A stretch of DNA of 5,056 nt. It comes from Lachnospiraceae bacterium. Its GTDB lineage: Bacteria; Bacillota; Clostridia; Lachnospirales; Lachnospiraceae. The notes under the pieces were generated by a model. That model was not told the DNA's origin and made no database searches. It saw only the letters and a program-made list of their open reading frames with translations. Of this stretch, positions 4,957 through 5,056 are shown one piece after another (the stretch's first letter is position 1; every line of letters starts with the position of its first letter). The stretch lies in NCBI GenBank assembly GCA_021202575.1, contig JAJQCU010000312.1, positions 1 through 5,056 of the forward strand, read 5' to 3'. The position numbers and the translations under genes were made by a program.

Positions 4957-5056
4957 TCAGTCACCATCCTCCGGATAAATACACTCCACCCCGCATCTGC
5001 CCAGGAAGGAAAGCCAGCGCTCCTCCGGTTTCCGGTCCATAAGGATGGTCTGCATG
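4957..5056 (-). CDS. 3' end of an unidentified minus-strand gene (partial)
   Basis: Reading the minus strand from the window edge, a frame is open to a stop at 4957-4959 and encodes at least 32 residues (MQTILMDRKPEERWLSFLGR followed by CGVECIYPEDGD). It has good coding character and GC content like the MATE gene. The gene continues beyond 5056. The methionine at 5053-5055 need not be the true start, since no ribosome binding site can be seen inside the window. The gene is convergent with the MATE gene, with 105 nt between the two stops. No family is recognisable from this tail. Confidence 0.5.
   Translation of the reverse strand, partial: MQTILMDRKPEERWLSFLGRCGVECIYPEDGD

Noticed and set aside
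1..5056. CRISPR array, tRNA/rRNA or complete insertion sequence
   Set aside because: No regularly spaced repeats, no tRNA-like cloverleaf with CCA, and no transposase or terminal inverted repeats were seen on either strand.

Overview
The window looks like an accessory stretch from a low-to-mid GC Bacillota genome, probably a Clostridia or Lachnospiraceae-type gut anaerobe. This rests on strong AAAGGAGG-type ribosome binding sites, sigma-A-like TTGATT/TATAAT promoters, and protein families that I recall as common in that group. No search was possible, so the taxonomy is inference. Sampled lines are about 45% GC up to roughly position 3540 and about 57% GC through the rest of the MATE gene. This suggests that a mobile or defence-type islet lies against a chromosomal gene.

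Left part (1-1600): a possible C-terminal scrap of an upstream gene is followed by a 136-residue PRiA4_ORF3 (plasmid pRiA4b ORF-3-like) protein. About 320 bases without a convincing gene come next. Then there is a toxin-antitoxin-like pair: a 67-residue antitoxin candidate overlaps a 173-residue gene by 14 nt. That second gene is the most unusual object here. Its first ~80 residues look like the N-terminus of a GNAT acetyltransferase toxin, while its last 88 residues are a diverged copy (66/88 identical) of the PRiA4 protein's C-terminal part. The homology continues about 20 nt past the stop codons, so a PRiA4 copy appears to have replaced the catalytic half of the toxin. A perfect 12-bp inverted repeat followed by TTTT lies inside the toxin-derived part.

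Middle part (1601-3456): a well-formed promoter drives an intact 423-residue AAA/ABC-type ATPase of the RloA/AbiLi kind. Its expected partner, an RloB/AbiLii-like putative TOPRIM nuclease, starts in an 8-nt overlap but is broken. It has an in-frame TGA after 12 codons, a probable large internal deletion, and a recognisable C-terminus in another frame. The anti-phage module therefore looks disarmed, leaving an orphan ATPase. A hairpin with a TTCG loop lies downstream.

Right part (3457-5056): a complete MATE-family multidrug/cation antiporter (464 aa) faces the 3' end of an unidentified minus-strand gene. A pair of 11-nt REP-like palindromes lies between them. The common theme of positions 1-3214 is decay and recombination of defence or toxin modules rather than an intact new system.
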